Below are positions 8,645 through 19,814 of a stretch of DNA of 64,000 nt, in pieces. The stretch spans positions 2,954,001 to 3,018,000 of the forward strand of contig NZ_CP012946.1 of assembly GCF_001402875.1 (NCBI RefSeq), given 5' to 3'. Each line of letters begins with the position of its first letter. Within the stretch, counting starts at the first letter, position 1. Position numbers and translations under genes: made by a program. The DNA comes from Blastochloris viridis (lineage in GTDB: Bacteria; Pseudomonadota; Alphaproteobacteria; Rhizobiales; Xanthobacteraceae). The notes under the pieces were generated by a model that searched no databases, was not told the origin of the DNA, and saw nothing but the letters and a program-made list of their open reading frames with translations.

Positions 8645-9844
8645 ATGAACCGAGTCGCCCGAAAGCGCCCCGCCGAGCCGGCCTGGACCAACGATCTGGC
8701 CATCGACAGTGCGCGCGCCCAGCGCACCAGCCTCGACATCGACCGCCGCCGCGGCCGCGGGGCGGCGAGCAATCCGAGCGGCCGGTTCGAAGTCCAGGCG
8801 CGGACCGAGATCGACGACGGCTGGCAGTCGCTGGACGACCTGCCGCCGTTCCGAACCGAGGTGATCGAGGAGAAGGCGCGGCGCATCATCACCCGCAACG
8901 ACTCCCCCGACATCGGCTTCGACCGCTCGATCAACCCCTATCGCGGCTGCGAGCACGGCTGCGTCTACTGCTTCGCTCGGCCGAGCCACGGCTATCTCGG
9001 GCTGTCGGCGGGGCTCGATTTCGAATCCAAGCTGTTTGCCAAGCCCGACGCGGCGGCGCTGCTGGCGCGCGAGCTCCAGGCGCCCGGCTACCAGGCCAAG
9101 ACCATCGCGCTTGGCACCAACACCGACCCCTACCAGCCGATCGAGCGGCACTACCAGATCACCCGCGGCATCCTTGAGGTGCTGGCACGGGCCGACCACC
9201 CGGTCGCCATCGTCACCAAGTCGGCGCTGGTGCGGCGCGACATCGACATCCTGGCGCCGATGGCGGCGAAGGGCCTCGCCAAGGTGGCGATCTCGCTCAC
9301 CACCATGGACGGCCGTCTCGCCCGCACCCTGGAGCCGCGCGCCGCGGCGCCAGCGAAACGGCTGGAGACCATCAAGGCGCTGGCGGCAGCGGGCATTCCG
9401 GTCACCGTGCTGGTGGCGCCGATCATCCCGGCCCTCAACGACGGCGAGATCGAGCGCATCCTCGACGCCGCCAAGGCGGGCGGCGCCGGCGAGGCCGGCT
9501 ATGTCATGCTGCGCCTACCGCACGAGCTGAAGGATTTGTTCCGCGAGTGGCTGGTGCAAAACTATCCCGACCGCTATCGCCACGTGCTGTCGCTGGTACG
9601 GGAAATGCGCGGCGGCAAAGATTACGACCCCGAATGGGGCAAGCGCGGGCGCGGCGAAGGCCCCTATGCCTGGATGATCGGCCGCCGCTTCGAGACCACC
9701 TGCGCCCGCCTCGGCCTCAATCGCCGATCGTTCAGGCTGCGCACCGACCTGTTCGTGCGGCCGCCCCGTCATAACGAGCAGCTGTCGCTGTTTGGCGACC
9801 TGCCGCTGATGCGGTTGCCAGCCGGTCGGCGTGACGCGGCATGA
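8645..9844 (+). CDS. PA0069/Rv2578c family radical SAM protein (SplB-related)
   Basis: A 399-aa radical SAM enzyme. The cluster-binding cysteines are in RGCEHGCVYCFARPSH (Cys102, Cys106, Cys109; CxxxCxxC). The SAM-binding and barrel region includes KTIALGTNTDPYQPIERHY, a segment shared with the spore photoproduct lyase-related COG1533 family, and VTVLVAPIIPALND. Function in this subfamily is not established; relatedness to spore photoproduct lyase suggests nucleic-acid repair or modification. The start is the ATG at 8645, just behind an SOS box, so DNA-damage induction is inferred. It is transcribed alone, divergently from the glycosyltransferase. Confidence 0.9.
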   Translation: MNRVARKRPAEPAWTNDLAIDSARAQRTSLDIDRRRGRGAASNPSGRFEVQARTEIDDGWQSLDDLPPFRTEVIEEKARRIITRNDSPDIGFDRSINPYRGCEHGCVYCFARPSHGYLGLSAGLDFESKLFAKPDAAALLARELQAPGYQAKTIALGTNTDPYQPIERHYQITRGILEVLARADHPVAIVTKSALVRRDIDILAPMAAKGLAKVAISLTTMDGRLARTLEPRAAAPAKRLETIKALAAAGIPVTVLVAPIIPALNDGEIERILDAAKAGGAGEAGYVMLRLPHELKDLFREWLVQNYPDRYRHVLSLVREMRGGKDYDPEWGKRGRGEGPYAWMIGRRFETTCARLGLNRRSFRLRTDLFVRPPRHNEQLSLFGDLPLMRLPAGRRDAA

Positions 9845-11340
<1,496 letters not shown>

Positions 11341-11369
11341 CGGACGCCGCGCGGAGGCTCGAGGTGGTC

Positions 11370-11403
11370 GTGGCCGGGCATCGTCCCGGCCACTGTCGTT
11401 TTT
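11370..11403 (+). terminator. Rho-independent terminator of ccrM
   Basis: A perfect 9-bp stem GTGGCCGGG / CCCGGCCAC (11370-11378 with 11385-11393) with a 6-nt loop, followed by TGTCGTTTTT. It starts 30 nt after the ccrM stop and separates ccrM from the convergent chemoreceptor gene. Confidence 0.85.
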
Positions 11404-11419
11404 GCGGCGATCGCTGCGA

Positions 11420-12901
11420 TCAGGCCAGCGCGCGCGAGGCGTCCTTCACCTTGCGGGTCGAGGCCTCGACCTGCCGCGTCGCGCCGGCGATTTCGTTCAT
11501 GCCGCGGCTGATGATGTCGACGCCCTCGGCGGCAGTGCGCATGTTGTGCGACATCTCGCGCGTCACCGCCGACTGCTCCTCGACCGCGGTGGCGATGGCC
11601 GAGGAAATGCCGTTGATGGTCGAGATGGTCGAGGTGATGCCCTCGATGGCCTGAACCGCCTTCTGGGTGTTGCCCTGCACCGCGGAGATCTGGTTGCCGA
11701 TCTCCTCGGTGGCCTTGGCGGTCTGGCTGGCGAGGCTCTTCACCTCCGAGGCCACCACTGCAAAGCCGCGGCCGGCTTCGCCCGCCCGCGCCGCCTCGAT
11801 GGTGGCGTTGAGCGCCAGCAGATTGGTCTGCGAGGCAATGGAGTTGATCAGCTCGACCACCTCGCCGATCTTCTGCGCGGTGGTGGCGAGGCCGGCGACG
11901 ATGCCGGTGGTCTCCGAGGCCTGCCCGACCGCCTTTTCGGAGATCTCGCGGGCGTGCGTCACCTGCCGGCTGATCTCGCCGACCGAGGCCGCCAGCTCCT
12001 CCGCGCCGGCCGCCACCGCCTGCACGTTCGCGGTGGTCTGGGTCGAGGCGCTGGCGGCGGAGGCGGCCTGCTCGTTGGCGCTCGACACCGCCTGCATGAT
12101 CTGGCCGAGATCGCCGTCGATCTCGCGCTGCACCGTGGCCCGCCGCGTCTGCTCCTCGACCTGCGCGGTGATGTCGGTGGCGAACTTCACCACCCGGAAC
12201 GGCTTGCCGTTCAGATCGAGAATGGGATTGTAGGAAGCCTGGATCCACACCTCGCGGCCACCCTTGCCGATGCGCTTGTATTGGGCGGCCTGGAACTCGC
12301 CGCGCCGCAGCGCCGCCCAGAACGCGGTGTAGTCGGCGCTGGCGCGACCGGCCGGCTCGACGAACATCGAATGATGGCGGCCTCTGATCTCGTCGAGGCT
12401 GTAGCCGAGCGCCGCCAGGAAATTGGCGTTGGCAGCGAGGATGGTGCCGTCGAGGTCGAACTCGATCACCGCCTGGGCGCGGTGGATGGCGTCGAGCTGG
12501 CCCTGCACCTCGGCGGCGGCGAGCTTCTGCGTGGTGACGTCGGTGGCAATCTTGAGCACGCACACCGGCTTGCCGCCGCGGCCGAGCACCGGATTGTAGG
12601 AAGCCTGGATCCACACCTCGCGGCCGCCCTTGCCGATGCGCTTGTATTCGGCGGCCTGAAACTCGCCGCGCCGCAGCGCCGCCCAGAACGCGGTGTAGTC
12701 GGCGCTGTCGCGATAGGCCGCCTCGACGAACATCGAATGATGGCGACCCTTGATCTCGTCGAGACTGTAGCCGAGCGCGGCCAGGAAGTTGGCGTTGGCT
12801 TCGACGATGGTGCCGTCGAGATTGAATTCGATGATCGCCTGGGACCGGTTGAGCGCCTCAATGCGCCGGGCGGCTGCGGTGCGGAAACCGAGGGGGGTCA
12901 T
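11420..12901 (-). CDS. Cytoplasmic methyl-accepting chemotaxis protein with two PAS domains
   Basis: A 493-aa soluble receptor: two PAS/PAC units (about residues 20-135 and 142-260) followed by a methyl-accepting signalling domain. The hairpin tip [20 protein letters not shown] and [18 protein letters not shown] are the CheA/CheW-binding signature. No transmembrane segment is present, so it senses an internal signal such as redox or energy state. The two PAS units are close to identical over long runs (both contain GYSLDEI-[KR]-GRHHSMFVE and [19 protein letters not shown]), a recent internal duplication of 122 aa. Start: ATG at 12901 with GGAG eight nt upstream. It is not linked to che genes here; a CheY/CheZ pair lies at about 60 kb. 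Confidence 0.95.
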   Translation of the reverse strand: MTPLGFRTAAARRIEALNRSQAIIEFNLDGTIVEANANFLAALGYSLDEIKGRHHSMFVEAAYRDSADYTAFWAALRRGEFQAAEYKRIGKGGREVWIQASYNPVLGRGGKPVCVLKIATDVTTQKLAAAEVQGQLDAIHRAQAVIEFDLDGTILAANANFLAALGYSLDEIRGRHHSMFVEPAGRASADYTAFWAALRRGEFQAAQYKRIGKGGREVWIQASYNPILDLNGKPFRVVKFATDITAQVEEQTRRATVQREIDGDLGQIMQAVSSANEQAASAASASTQTTANVQAVAAGAEELAASVGEISRQVTHAREISEKAVGQASETTGIVAGLATTAQKIGEVVELINSIASQTNLLALNATIEAARAGEAGRGFAVVASEVKSLASQTAKATEEIGNQISAVQGNTQKAVQAIEGITSTISTINGISSAIATAVEEQSAVTREMSHNMRTAAEGVDIISRGMNEIAGATRQVEASTRKVKDASRALA

Positions 12902-13320
12902 GGCGTAACTCCGGCTTGGGGTATCTTGGTTTCATATAAAACAATTCGTTAAATTACAGTCACCGAAACCGCGCTTTCTGATCGTTACGGCAGCCCAGGG
13001 ACATAACCCTCGTCCGAGAAGCAGTAACCTTGCGTCAGACTACGTTACGTAAACTCCAGGACGCCCGTTATATTTGACGCGATTCGATTACGTCTCTGTT
13101 ACTTGAGGACGCGCGGGCGCTGCCGGCGGCCCAGCATGAATTCAACCCTTGATTTACAAAAATAGGCTTCTGCCTGTATTTCCCTGCGGCGATCGCCGCC
13201 GCGTGGCCCGGAAGCGGATCGATCCGCGCACGCCGCCGGCACCGGCTCGGCGCTGCCCCGCTGGCGGCGCAAACGGCCGCGGCATCGTTCCGGTGCCGGC
13301 CGAGGTCTGCGCCGCCGCCG
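12902..13320. other. Intergenic region upstream of the PAS chemoreceptor
   Basis: Relatively AT-rich near the receptor start (12930-13160), so it probably holds its promoter on the minus strand. It contains an 8-bp palindrome TTACGTAA (about 13045-13052) and several GTTAC/GTAAC words, possibly a binding site. There is no promoter with good matches at both hexamers and no plausible gene. Confidence 0.4.
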
Positions 13321-14412
13321 TCATCCGCCGGCGTGGGCGGCGATCTTTCTCATCACCGTCGGCAGGCCGGCCTGGCCAAGGCCACCCAGCGCCTGCCACC
13401 AAGCGCCGGCGGGGGCCGGCGTGTCGGCCGCCACCTCGCCGGCATAGACCGCCAGCTCCAGCTCGAAATGGGTGAAGCCGTGGCGGACGACGCCGGGCAG
13501 CCGTCGCAGCCGCACCTCCAGCGGCACCGTGGCCGGCGGCGGCGCGTCGAGGTCGAACCCGGCCTGCCACGCCGTGCCCGGCACCTCCGCCATGCCGCCG
13601 AGCAGGCCCTTGGCCGGGCGGCGGCGCAGCAGCACCTCCGCCCCGCCCCGCACCAGCCAGAACGCCGCGCCGCGGCGCAGCGGCCGCACCGCCTTCGCCG
13701 CCTTGCGCGGAAACGTCTCCTGAGTGCCGTCTGCCCGCGCTGCGCACGGCGCCAGCCACGGGCACAGCGCGCAGGCGGGCGCGCGGGGGGTGCAGACGGT
13801 GGCGCCAAGGTCCATCAGCGCCTGGGCGAAATCGCCCGGCCGCACCGACGGCACCAGCCCGGCGGCGAGCGCCCGGATCGCCGGCTTGGCCGCCGGCAGC
13901 GGCGCCTCAAGTGCGAACAGCCGCGTCACTACCCGTTCGACATTGCCATCGACCGCCGCCGCCGGCCGATCGAACGCGATCGCCGCTATGGCCGCCGCGG
14001 TGTAAGGGCCGATGCCGGGCAGCTCGCGCAGCCCCGGCTCGGTGTCGGGAAAGCGGCCGCCGCAGCGCTCCGTCACGGCACGGGCGCAGGCGTGCAGGTT
14101 GCGGGCGCGGGCGTAGTAGCCGAGCCCGGCCCAGCGCCGCAGCACCTCCTCCACCGGCGCCGCCGCCAGCGCCTCAACGGTGGGAAACGCCGCAAGAAAG
14201 CTGGCGAAATAAGGCCCGACCGCCTTCACCGTGGTCTGCTGCAGCATGATCTCCGACACCCACACCAAGTAGGGGTCGGGCGCCTGGCCCGGCTCGGCTC
14301 GCCACGGCAGCCGGCGGCGATTGAGGTCGTACCAGGCCAGCAGATCGGCGGGATCGGGCGGGGGACTCTTTTCGCGGCGACTCGCGGATGGTAAAGGATA
14401 CCTAAACATCAT
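13321..14412 (-). CDS. mutY: A/G-specific adenine glycosylase MutY
   Basis: MutY removes adenine mispaired with 8-oxoguanine. The 363-aa product has the catalytic Glu54 in SEIMLQQTT, the helix-hairpin-helix ELPGIGPYTAAAI, the catalytic Asp in AVDGNVERV, and a [4Fe-4S] loop C-x6-C-x2-C-x5-C (CTPRAPACALCPWLAPC, about residues 205-221). The C-terminal Nudix-like domain that recognises 8-oxoG follows (LLRRRPAKGLLGGMAEVPG ... HGFTHFELEL). The start is the first of two adjacent ATGs at 14412; the frame is open further upstream but overlaps the DUF721 gene. It is divergent from that gene with only 40 nt between starts, an arrangement typical of Rhizobiales. Confidence 0.96.
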   Translation of the reverse strand: MMFRYPLPSASRREKSPPPDPADLLAWYDLNRRRLPWRAEPGQAPDPYLVWVSEIMLQQTTVKAVGPYFASFLAAFPTVEALAAAPVEEVLRRWAGLGYYARARNLHACARAVTERCGGRFPDTEPGLRELPGIGPYTAAAIAAIAFDRPAAAVDGNVERVVTRLFALEAPLPAAKPAIRALAAGLVPSVRPGDFAQALMDLGATVCTPRAPACALCPWLAPCAARADGTQETFPRKAAKAVRPLRRGAAFWLVRGGAEVLLRRRPAKGLLGGMAEVPGTAWQAGFDLDAPPPATVPLEVRLRRLPGVVRHGFTHFELELAVYAGEVAADTPAPAGAWWQALGGLGQAGLPTVMRKIAAHAGG

Positions 14413-14452
14413 GCGGATGTCATAGATCGCCGCCCGCGCAATCCAAACCTCA

Positions 14453-14929
14453 ATGGCCAAACCACGCCGTCTGCGACCGCTCGCCGACCTGATCCCGGAT
14501 TCGCTGGGCGAGGCCGCGCGCGCCCAGGGCTTCGCGGTGATCGAGATCGTCACCCACTGGCCGGAGATCGTCGGCGAGGAACTGGCGTCGGCCAGCGAGC
14601 CGGTCAAGCTGGTGTGGCCGCCCAAGGACGACCCCGATCGCCGCGGCGCCACGCTGGTGGTGCGGGTCGAGGGCACCCACGCGCTCGACCTGCAGTTCAC
14701 CGCGCCGGTGGTGATCGAGCGCATCAACCGCACCTTCGGCTGGGCCTGCGTCAGCCGCCTGTCGCTGAAGCAGGGGCCGGTGACGCCGAGGGCGGTGCGC
14801 GCGCCGCCGCCGCCCGAGCCCGACCCCAGGCTGGTGGCGGAGGAGCGCGCCCGGCTCGACGCCATCGCCGACGACGGCCTGAAGGAGAGCCTGGCGCGGC
14901 TCGGCGCCTTCGTGCGCGGCAAACGCTGA
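14453..14929 (+). CDS. DciA/DUF721 family protein
   Basis: A 158-aa member of the DUF721 family, which includes DciA, the loader/operator of replicative helicase DnaB in bacteria lacking DnaC. The conserved segment is IVTHWPEIVGEELASASEPV, then LVVRVEGTHALDLQF and IERINRTFGW; the C terminus is charged and probably disordered, with a short amphipathic helix. The ATG at 14453 leaves 40 nt to the divergent mutY. Position between mutY and a dsbA-like gene matches the conserved Rhizobiales order. Helicase loading is inferred from family membership. Confidence 0.86.
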   Translation: MAKPRRLRPLADLIPDSLGEAARAQGFAVIEIVTHWPEIVGEELASASEPVKLVWPPKDDPDRRGATLVVRVEGTHALDLQFTAPVVIERINRTFGWACVSRLSLKQGPVTPRAVRAPPPPEPDPRLVAEERARLDAIADDGLKESLARLGAFVRGKR

Positions 14930-15101
14930 GGCATCCGGTTGCGAGCGGCAGGTGGCGCAACCGATGATGTGCTCGCGCCTGCTGCGGCGGGTTACCCACA
15001 GCCGCCCACAGCCGGTTGACGAAGGCGTGAACTGCGGGGGTCGCAACCTTGCCACGGTCGGCCGATCACGCTACCCGAACTGGAAACCGATGGAGAGTGA
15101 G

Positions 15102-15755
15102 ATGTCCGTGACGCGCAGATCGATGATGGCGGCCGGCGTCGCCGTGCTTGCCCTCGGCCCGCTGGCGCCGCTCGGGTTGCTGCCGGCCTCCCCGGCCGCG
15201 GCGCAGAGCTACAGCGCCGCCGACCTGCTCGCCCCCGGTCCGCTGCCCGACAAGGTGCTCGGCAAGGCCAGCGCGCCGGTGACCATCATCGAATACTCCT
15301 CCCTCACCTGCTCGCACTGCGCCCACTTCCACGCCGAGGTCTATCCCAAGCTCAAGTCGGCCTATATCGACACCGGCAAGGTGCGGCTGATCCTGCGCGA
15401 GTATCCGCTCGATCCGGTCGCCGCCGCCGGCTCGATGCTGGCGCGCTGCGCCAGCGACGACAAGTATTTCCCGCTGGTGGACGCCCTGTTCGCCAGCCAG
15501 AAGGGCTGGGCCTTCACCGAGGACCGTTACGGCGGCCTGCTGCGCATCGCCAAGCAGGCCGGCTTCACCAAGGACCGGTTCGACGCCTGCCTGAAGGACC
15601 AGAAGCTCCTGAGCGACATCGAGGCCTCCCGCAAGCGCGGCTCGGACGTGCTCGGCATCAATTCGACCCCGACCTTCTTCATCAACGGTGAAAAGCACGT
15701 CGGCGGCATGACCTTCGAGGAGCTGTCGAAGATCCTCGATCCCCTGGTTCGCTGA
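15102..15755 (+). CDS. DsbA/DsbG-like thiol:disulfide oxidoreductase
   Basis: A 217-aa exported thioredoxin-fold protein. Signal peptide at residues 1-34 (TRRSMMAAGVAVLAL then an Ala-rich cleavage region, PAAAQS); the Arg pair is twin-arginine-like, but Sec export is also possible. The redox motif is Cys70-Ser-His-Cys73 in SSLTCSHCAHFH, with the cis-Pro loop in INSTPTFFINGE. It belongs to the single-domain BdbD/ScsC-like group common in alphaproteobacteria. The ATG at 15102 has GGAGAG upstream. It lies between the DUF721 gene and smc, the usual Rhizobiales order; no operon function links them. Confidence 0.9.
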   Translation: MSVTRRSMMAAGVAVLALGPLAPLGLLPASPAAAQSYSAADLLAPGPLPDKVLGKASAPVTIIEYSSLTCSHCAHFHAEVYPKLKSAYIDTGKVRLILREYPLDPVAAAGSMLARCASDDKYFPLVDALFASQKGWAFTEDRYGGLLRIAKQAGFTKDRFDACLKDQKLLSDIEASRKRGSDVLGINSTPTFFINGEKHVGGMTFEELSKILDPLVR

Positions 15756-15900
15756 CGCTCGAGGTGAGCGATGAGCCGGCGCGGGCCGGCTTTACGCTCG
15801 ACAGGGATCATCGCGTTCGACCGGTTCGGCGGCGGTGGCAGGCGGCGACCGGAGCGGATGCTGGCTCGGGCCGAATGGCGGCTCGCGGCCGGAGGGGTGC

Positions 15901-18900
15901 ATGAAGTTCACGCGGCTGCGCCTGATCGGGTTCAAGACCTTCGTCGAGCCGACCGACGTGCCGATCGAGCCGGGCCTGACCGGCGTGGTCGGCCCCAATG
16001 GCTGCGGCAAGTCGAATTTGGTCGAGGCGCTGCGCTGGGTGATGGGCGAGTCCTCGCACAAGGCGATGCGCGCCAACGACATGGAAGCGGTGATCTTCTC
16101 CGGCACCAACAGCCGGCCGCCGCGCAACGCCGCCGAAGTCCTTCTCACCGTCGACAACGCCTCCCGCACCGCGCCGGCGGCGTTCAACGAGCACGACGTC
16201 ATCGAGGTGTCGCGCCGCATCGAGCGCGACGCCGGCTCGGCCTACCGCATCAACGGCCGCGAGGCGCGCGCGCGCGACGTCACGCTGCTGTTCGCCGATG
16301 CCTCCTCCGGCTCGCGCTCGCCGGCATTGGTGCGCCAGGGCCAGATCGCCGAGATCATCAACGCCAAGCCCTCGGCACGCCGCCGCATCCTGGAGGAGGC
16401 CGCCGGCGTCGCCGGCCTCCACGCCCGCCGCCACGAGGCGGAAATCCGCCTCAAGGCCGCCGAGACCAATCTGGACCGGCTTGGCGACGTCATCGGCCAG
16501 ATTTCCGGCCAGATGGACGCGCTGAAGCGCCAGGCGCGGCAGTCGGTGCGCTATCGCGCGCTGTCGGCGGAAATCCGCAAGGCCGAGGCCGGCCTGCTGC
16601 ACCTGCGCTGGATCGAGGCGACCAAGGCGCTCGCCACCGCCGAGGCGTCGCTGCGCGAGGCCGAGCGCGCCGTCGCCGAAAAGACCCGGCTGCAGGCGGA
16701 GGCCGCCAAGGACCAGGCCATCGCCGCCCACACCCTGCCGCCGCTGCGCGACGCCGAGGCCAAGGCCGGCGCGGCGCTGGCGCGGCTCTCCGCCGCCCGC
16801 GACGCGCTGGAGCGCGAGGAACAGCGCGCCGGCCAGCGCCGGGGCGAACTCGACCGCCAGCTCGCCCAGCTTGCCCACGACATCGCCCGCGAAAAGACCC
16901 TGGCCGCCGACGCCGACGCGGTGCTGGCGCGGCTGGAGGCCGAGGAGGCCGAGGTGACCGCCGCGCGCGCCGAGCACGAGGCCGGCGCGCTCTCCGCCGG
17001 GCCGCGGCTCACCGCGGCCGCCGATGCGCTGGCCGCCAGCGAGAAGCGATTCGCCGTCGCCACCGCGGCGGTTGCCGACATCGCCGCCCGCCGCAACCAG
17101 CTCCAGCGCACCATCAAGGAGCACGGCGACAAGCTGGCGCGGCTCGCCAGCCAGATGGCGAGCGTCGAGGCCGACCTCGCCCGCATGGCCGGGGACGGCG
17201 GCGATGACATCGACGACCACCGCGCCGCGGTCGAGGAGGCGCTGGAAACCCTCGCCTACGCCGAGGAGCGCGCCATCGAGGCCGAGGCCGGCCACGCCGA
17301 AGCCCGCGACGCGATCGAGGCCGCGCGCAAGCCGCAACGCGACGCCGAAACCAAAGCGCAGCGGCTCGACGCCGAGGTCCGCACGCTGACCAAGCTGCTC
17401 GCGCCCTCCACCGGCGATTTGTGGCCGCCGGTGCTGGAGCAGCTGGTGGTGGCCAAGGGCTATGAGACCGCGCTCGGCGCCGCGCTCGGCGACGACCTCG
17501 AAGTTTCGGCCGCGCCCAGCGCGCCGGTGCATTGGGGCGGCGCCGCCATCGACCCGGCCGACCCGGCCCTGCCGGACGGCGCCGAGCCGCTGGAGCGCTT
17601 CGTCGAGGGGCCGGCGGCGATGGCACGGCGCCTCGCCCAGGTCGGCGTGGTCGCCCGTGCCGACGGGCCGCGCCTGAAGGGACTGCTCAAGCCCGGCCAG
17701 CGGCTGGTGTCGGTCGAGGGCGACCTGTGGCGCTGGGACGGCTTCACCGCCGCCGCCCACGCCCCCACCGCCGCCGCGCGGCGGCTGGCGGAGAAGAATC
17801 GGCTCGGCGAGCTCAACGACACCCTGGAGACGGCGCGGCGCGAGGCCGCCCGGTTCAAGGCGGCGCTGGACGAGGCCGAGACCCGGCTGCGCACCGCCGC
17901 CGCCGCTGAGACCCAGGCGCGCGAGGCCGCCCGCGCCACCCGCCGCCAGCTCGACCAGGCCCGCGAGGCGCTGGCCGCCGCCGAGCGCCGCACCGCCGAA
18001 CGCGCCCAGCGCCTGTCCGCTTTGGCCGAAGCCAAGGCCCGCCTCGGCGAGGCCCGCGAGGACGCGGCGGCCGAACTCGCCGAGGCCGAGGCCATGCAGA
18101 TGGAGCTTGCCGCCTCGCCGGAGCTCGACCGCGAACTCGACGAGGCCCGCACCCAGCTCGCGGTGGACCGCGCCGAACTCGCCGAAATCCGCGCCGAGGT
18201 GCAGACCATCGAGCGCGAGCGCGACGCCGCGGCACGCCGGCTCAAGGCGATCGCCGAGGAGCGGCGACAGTGGATCGAACGCTCGGCCGGCGCCGGAGCC
18301 CGCATCGCCGACATCGAGGCGCGGCGCGACGACACCGCCACCGAGCGCGCCGAGTTCGACGACCTGCCGAACCGATTCGCCGAGCAGCGCCGGGCGCTGA
18401 TGAGCGAGATCGTTACGGCCGAGGCAACGCGGCGCGAGGCCGCCGACCGGCTGGCGGAGGCAGAAAGCGCGCTGGCCGACGCCGACAAGCGCGCCCGCAC
18501 CGCGCTGACCGAGATGTCGGCTGTGCGCGAGGACGCGGTGCGCGGCCAGGAGCGGCTGGTCCAAAGCGAGGAGCGGCTGACCGCGGTGACCCAGGCCATC
18601 GCCGAAGCGCTCGACTGCACCCCGGAGCAGGCGGCCTCTCACGCCGATTTCAAGCCCGGCAAGCCGCTGCCCGACCCGGCGCAGTTGGAGGTTGACCTTG
18701 ACCGCGCCCGCAGGGAACGCGAGCGGCTGGGCGCGGTCAATCTGCGCGCCGACGACGAATTGACCGAGGTCCAGACCCAGCACGACGGCCTGGTGCGCGA
18801 GCGCGACGACCTGATCGAGGCGATCCGCCGGCTCCGGACCGGGATTGCCAACCTCAACCGCGAGGCGCGCGAGCGGCTGGCCGCCTCGTTCGCCACCGTC

Positions 18901-19353
18901 GACGGCCACTTCCGCACCCTGTTCGAGAAGCTGTTCGGCGGCGGTGTCGCCGAGCTCCAGCTCACCGATTCGGACGATCCGCTGGAGGCCGGGCTCGACA
19001 TTCTGGCCAAGCCGCCGGGCAAGAAACCGCAGTCGCTGTCGCTGCTGTCGGGCGGCGAGCAGGCGCTGACGGCGATGGCGCTGATCTTCGCGGTGTTTCT
19101 CACCAATCCGGCGCCGATCTGCGTGCTGGATGAGGTCGACGCCCCGCTCGACGACCACAACGTCGACCGTTTCTGCAATCTCCTGGACGAAATGGCGTCC
19201 TCGACCGACACGCGCTTCTTGGTGATCACCCACAACCCGATCACCATGGCGCGGATGAGCCGGCTGTTCGGCGTGACCATGGGCGAGCGCGGCGTGTCGC
19301 AGCTGGTCGCGGTCGACCTTGAGGAAGCCCAGAGCTACCTGGACGTGGCGTGA
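15901..19353 (+). CDS. smc: Chromosome segregation protein SMC
   Basis: The structural-maintenance-of-chromosomes ATPase that, with ScpA/ScpB, extrudes and compacts DNA. The 1150-aa protein shows Walker A GPNGCGKSN (31-39), a first long Ala/Glu/Arg-rich coiled coil (about 165-500), a hinge (about 503-640, starting STGDLWPPVLEQLVVAKGYE), a second coiled coil, the signature LSGGEQALTAMAL (about 1048) and Walker B ICVLDEVDAPLDD (about 1075) with the D-loop. The start is ATG 15901 with GGAGG five nt upstream; the frame is open earlier, but the MKFTRLRLIGFKTF opening is the family N terminus. The long antisense frame opposite it is a composition artefact. Confidence 0.97.
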   Translation: MKFTRLRLIGFKTFVEPTDVPIEPGLTGVVGPNGCGKSNLVEALRWVMGESSHKAMRANDMEAVIFSGTNSRPPRNAAEVLLTVDNASRTAPAAFNEHDVIEVSRRIERDAGSAYRINGREARARDVTLLFADASSGSRSPALVRQGQIAEIINAKPSARRRILEEAAGVAGLHARRHEAEIRLKAAETNLDRLGDVIGQISGQMDALKRQARQSVRYRALSAEIRKAEAGLLHLRWIEATKALATAEASLREAERAVAEKTRLQAEAAKDQAIAAHTLPPLRDAEAKAGAALARLSAARDALEREEQRAGQRRGELDRQLAQLAHDIAREKTLAADADAVLARLEAEEAEVTAARAEHEAGALSAGPRLTAAADALAASEKRFAVATAAVADIAARRNQLQRTIKEHGDKLARLASQMASVEADLARMAGDGGDDIDDHRAAVEEALETLAYAEERAIEAEAGHAEARDAIEAARKPQRDAETKAQRLDAEVRTLTKLLAPSTGDLWPPVLEQLVVAKGYETALGAALGDDLEVSAAPSAPVHWGGAAIDPADPALPDGAEPLERFVEGPAAMARRLAQVGVVARADGPRLKGLLKPGQRLVSVEGDLWRWDGFTAAAHAPTAAARRLAEKNRLGELNDTLETARREAARFKAALDEAETRLRTAAAAETQAREAARATRRQLDQAREALAAAERRTAERAQRLSALAEAKARLGEAREDAAAELAEAEAMQMELAASPELDRELDEARTQLAVDRAELAEIRAEVQTIERERDAAARRLKAIAEERRQWIERSAGAGARIADIEARRDDTATERAEFDDLPNRFAEQRRALMSEIVTAEATRREAADRLAEAESALADADKRARTALTEMSAVREDAVRGQERLVQSEERLTAVTQAIAEALDCTPEQAASHADFKPGKPLPDPAQLEVDLDRARRERERLGAVNLRADDELTEVQTQHDGLVRERDDLIEAIRRLRTGIANLNREARERLAASFATVDGHFRTLFEKLFGGGVAELQLTDSDDPLEAGLDILAKPPGKKPQSLSLLSGGEQALTAMALIFAVFLTNPAPICVLDEVDAPLDDHNVDRFCNLLDEMASSTDTRFLVITHNPITMARMSRLFGVTMGERGVSQLVAVDLEEAQSYLDVA

Positions 19354-19814
19354 GACGCTCCCGCATGCCCTCGAGCGTTCGCGTCCAACAGTCTCGGCTC
19401 ATCCAGCGGAGCGGCCCGCCGGGTGAGCCGCGTCTCGCAGGATGATCCGGCTGGCACGGGAATCGCCCCATGCTTCGAGACGGCGCGTTCGCACCTCCCC
19501 AGCATGAGGGCGATCGCACCACGGCCACAGACAGGCATCTGCCTCCCGAACCGCCATGTTTTTCCACAGTCCTGCACATCCATGCATCAGGTTCTGCTCC
19601 GGTTGTTCCGACTTTCGTTTCAAAGACTTCAGACGCCGGCTCAATTCTTGACACGTTCGGGACCCCTCTCTATGGTCCGGCCCGGCTTTCAGGGGGTGGA
19701 TCCCGTCGTTTCCGGCGGCGTGAAAGTTGTGTGTTTCGGGAGGGGTTGAACCGGCCCCGAGACCTCTCGCAAGAACCATCCGAATGGACATCGGGTCGGG
19801 AGCAGTGCCAAGCC
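19354..19814. other. Intergenic region smc-atpI, with a decayed repeat
   Basis: The stretch 19423-19520 reads like a degenerate copy of the dispersed palindrome seen intact at 22427-22480 (CATGCTTCGAGACG and CCCAGCATGAGGG remain). The distal part holds the atp promoter. There is no credible ORF; the open frames here merely extend atpI upstream. Confidence 0.5.
19648..19676 (+). promoter_or_regulatory. Sigma70-type promoter of the F0 ATP synthase operon
   Basis: A perfect -35 hexamer TTGACA (19648-19653), a 17-nt spacer and a -10 TATGGT (19671-19676, 4 of 6). It lies about 140 nt upstream of the atpI ATG with no other gene between. This is the best housekeeping promoter match I noticed in the window. 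Confidence 0.65.

Noticed and set aside
15808..19233. 1141-codon open frame antisense to smc
   Set aside because: SMC on the other strand is unmistakable; high GC and biased third positions leave the antisense frame open by chance, and its product is an odd Gly/Arg/Leu mix without motifs.
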